A program made the position numbers and the translations under genes. Below are positions 16,501-17,212 of a stretch of DNA of 17,212 bases, in pieces (position 1 is the first letter of the stretch; each line of letters opens with the position of its first letter). Where the stretch lies: the NCBI GenBank assembly GCA_947176485.1, contig CAMWQS010000015.1, positions 1-17,212 on the forward strand, written 5' to 3'. The notes under the pieces were generated by a model. That model was given only the letters and a program-made list of their open reading frames with translations. It was not told the DNA's origin and ran no database searches. Source of the stretch: an uncultured Clostridia bacterium. GTDB lineage: Bacteria; Bacillota; Clostridia; Christensenellales; Borkfalkiaceae.

Positions 16501-17174
16501 TGCCCGTTGCCGTACAATTCGCCGTTTTCGTCAAGGCTGGTCGTGAAATAGCATTTCTGATTGTTAACGCCCAAGCCGAGGTCGACCTGATACCTGCCGC
16601 CTTCCGTGGCGGTATATTTAAAGTAAACGTAACCCTTAGCCGTAAGCGACTGTGCGCCGTCGGCAAGGTCGTAAGCGTATTTAGCGCTTAAACCAGGGGT
16701 GGTGTTCTCCTCCCACTTTGCGTAAAGCACGGTATTGTCGCTTATTACGTCCACGTCAAAGTCGAACGCAGTGTTGCAATCTTCGTCCTTGTACCAACCG
16801 AGGAAGTTCCAACCGTCGGCTTCGGGGTCTGCGGGCTTAGATACCTTTGCGCCGTAGCTTACGTTCTGCGCGTCGGGCGCAGTGCCGTGGTCGCCCACGT
16901 TAAAGGTTACGACCTGCTTAATTTCCCAGTCGCAGACGTCGCATTTGCCGTCCTTGCCGTCCGCGTCGGTTGAGTTGTTTTTAACGTCAACGTGGTCCGC
17001 GGTTTCACCTTTTTTGTCACCGCACTCGCACTCTTCCCAGTGCCCTTCTGCGTTAGATTGCCATGTGTACGAATGCTCGTGAGAGACGGGGTCACAACCG
17101 GTAGCTGCTACCGCGCCGACTGCGGAAAACGAAAACGCCGCAAGCACAAGCACAAGCAATTTTTTGTTTTTCAT
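13518..17174 (-). CDS. Large modular surface lipoprotein with Cys/His module and InlB repeat (1218 aa)
   Basis: The signal peptide (K2-K5, hydrophobic 6-24) ends in AATGC, so C27 is the likely lipidated cysteine (Ala at -3 is weaker than Leu). Residues 32-83 form a Cys/His module with H32, H34, H45, C49, C51, H61, C78 and C81, of a zinc-ribbon-like kind seen in Firmicutes surface proteins. Residues about 88-155 are one InlB/Flg_new-type repeat (GWNFLGWYKDEDC, then LYAKWEE). After that come pre-peptidase-like beta modules at about 170-262, 571-650, 660-775 and 875-955. These alternate with 'GVYT/GTYK ... NADGSGTY' beta modules at about 272-365, 366-455, 1036-1118 and 1127-1218. There is no LPXTG motif, dockerin or C-terminal membrane helix. 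A perfect AAGGAG site 6 nt upstream supports the start. No enzymatic domain is visible; adhesion or ligand binding at the cell surface is a reasonable inference. It lies directly upstream of the MoxR operon on the same strand. Confidence 0.85.
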   Translation of the reverse strand: MKNKKLLVLVLAAFSFSAVGAVAATGCDPVSHEHSYTWQSNAEGHWEECECGDKKGETADHVDVKNNSTDADGKDGKCDVCDWEIKQVVTFNVGDHGTAPDAQNVSYGAKVSKPADPEADGWNFLGWYKDEDCNTAFDFDVDVISDNTVLYAKWEENTTPGLSAKYAYDLADGAQSLTAKGYVYFKYTATEGGRYQVDLGLGVNNQKCYFTTSLDENGELYGNGQTASTKYFDLSAGDSITIKLSCSETLAADATVNVLVNKVVDEPLPANAWLDGVYTSGGSAHFVLNRAEKTINLMGTPYSFSYVGGSVNAITFEQDFGWGDEYITHFKLESLADGTFRTTATGGSTFTEICLYFPELEEELITSKFAGVYTPVGDSKADSISEITINSDGTGKYVQNGYDQVQEYANYDGQYGILTYGQYMIFPNFVDGVAVSINVFNKDFSHVYVYERTGDVMPNAIPLASNDDYYGDTYRVWSDYGSQFWGEGRTPFTVTDYDKDTDTYTITIDDASYKLVFEGEGNSSVIKLYDGAGANLLDTLKKYFIDYKDLPTTANSTVTMPLADFKKNYGYEGVISYYHFEVKTAGFYNFNVTDENIAVYTGLNKQYPTATYNGKLITGEETVYLAEGSVVCVQCIAETLPESASFTVSLGEAPKGLDESNPHEINGAGSVTVDVLSSGTKLYVKFTPSESGNYLVRVYSSDFGGTYRLLYTVGGIQVGWNDDWMSADYGWVKDGDGNPIIDANNPNYALTVSSTDPVMIVIDGGTGFNGVLVAVTTDYTVGATDLDDFVAGAPVDGKVPASVTVSGSGTYKIADSLGKDVVLTSSSAFTAKCNGVSVEVTEDNGTYTATVNAGTNLYVEVSAGVTFTVYLDQGSEACPYEIDITSGKYTGTVSEGETYFKFTQAGNYVVTCGERWTSAYLNGNEVSSVSAITVQAGDILRVYTDYVTDSVEIVAALPTAAYGNWKYSEDNVLIGAATVSIGDKTYRVSALSGNTYTLTADDNSTITLTVVDEVVSINGTELTSNKPKAVFTDDQVGTYKTSGGLPITLVLNADGSGTYSFISNNFPITATKAEDGTYSFKYNSNGSERTCGLTFNADGSVTVNDSNGFGNNTLVKEAPPAPPVVEEGIVYTGTINDGWYNVTLTLNDEFTEASVVFVDGNGERDVQNNLTLTKNGDSYTANYGSGWLASSFTFTVNADGSLNFTEASYGSGTLNKKA

Positions 17175-17180
17175 AGCTTT

Positions 17181-17186
17181 CTCCTT
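17181..17186 (-). promoter_or_regulatory. Ribosome binding site of the 1218-aa lipoprotein gene
   Basis: AAGGAG on the minus strand, 6 nt before ATG 17174. The remaining bases to the window edge are very AT-rich (a perfect A7T7 tract at 17194-17207) and probably hold part of the promoter, but no complete -35/-10 pair with good spacing is visible before the window ends. Confidence 0.85.
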
Positions 17187-17212
17187 ATATATTAAAAAAA
17201 TTTTTTTACAAT

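Noticed and set aside
17194..17207. Perfect A7T7 palindrome near the window end as a terminator.
   Set aside because: It has no GC stem and lies just upstream of a strong ribosome binding site, so a promoter-region AT tract is more likely; the window ends before this can be judged.

Overview
The window looks like chromosomal DNA from an uncultured, probably gut-dwelling, Gram-positive Clostridia-type bacterium. This is inferred from the moderate GC content, strong AAGGAG-type ribosome binding sites, short signal peptides ending in lipoboxes, InlB-type and pre-peptidase-like surface modules, and a MoxR/DUF58/VWA operon without any outer-membrane genes. The order Christensenellales is a plausible guess but cannot be proven from the sequence. 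I see no rRNA, tRNA, CRISPR array, insertion sequence or phage gene.

Layout. Positions 1-289: a rho-independent terminator and a 76-codon gene of unknown function on the minus strand. Positions 290-450: a divergent intergenic region with a good promoter candidate reading rightward. Positions 451-1758 (+): an ArsB/NhaD-type (ion transporter superfamily) permease. It converges on the long minus-strand block and shares a perfectly palindromic, bidirectional terminator with it (1757-1786).

Positions 13414 down to 1796 (minus strand): a compact seven-gene operon. In transcription order it encodes a DUF4175-like membrane protein with a Pro/Asp-rich linker, a MoxR AAA+ ATPase with an unusual lysine-rich tail, a DUF58 protein, a BatA-like membrane VWA protein, a large membrane protein with two VWA domains around a glutamine-amidotransferase-like domain, and two cell-surface lipoproteins (492 and 777 residues). 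Genes overlap or are separated by 29 nt or less. Positions 13518-17174 (minus strand) encode a 1218-residue modular surface lipoprotein, separated from the operon by a hairpin.

How it fits together. MoxR ATPases act with VWA-domain partners as chaperone or metal-insertion machines that remodel or mature other proteins. Here the ATPase and DUF58 protein would be cytoplasmic. The BatA-like and double-VWA proteins would span the membrane, with most of their mass outside if the VWA regions are extracytoplasmic. The two co-transcribed lipoproteins, and perhaps the adjacent 1218-residue lipoprotein that shares a C-terminal module type with the 777-residue one, would be extracellular partners or clients. 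That coupling is inference. A separate observation is that I could not find a single GATC in the whole window on a by-eye pass.
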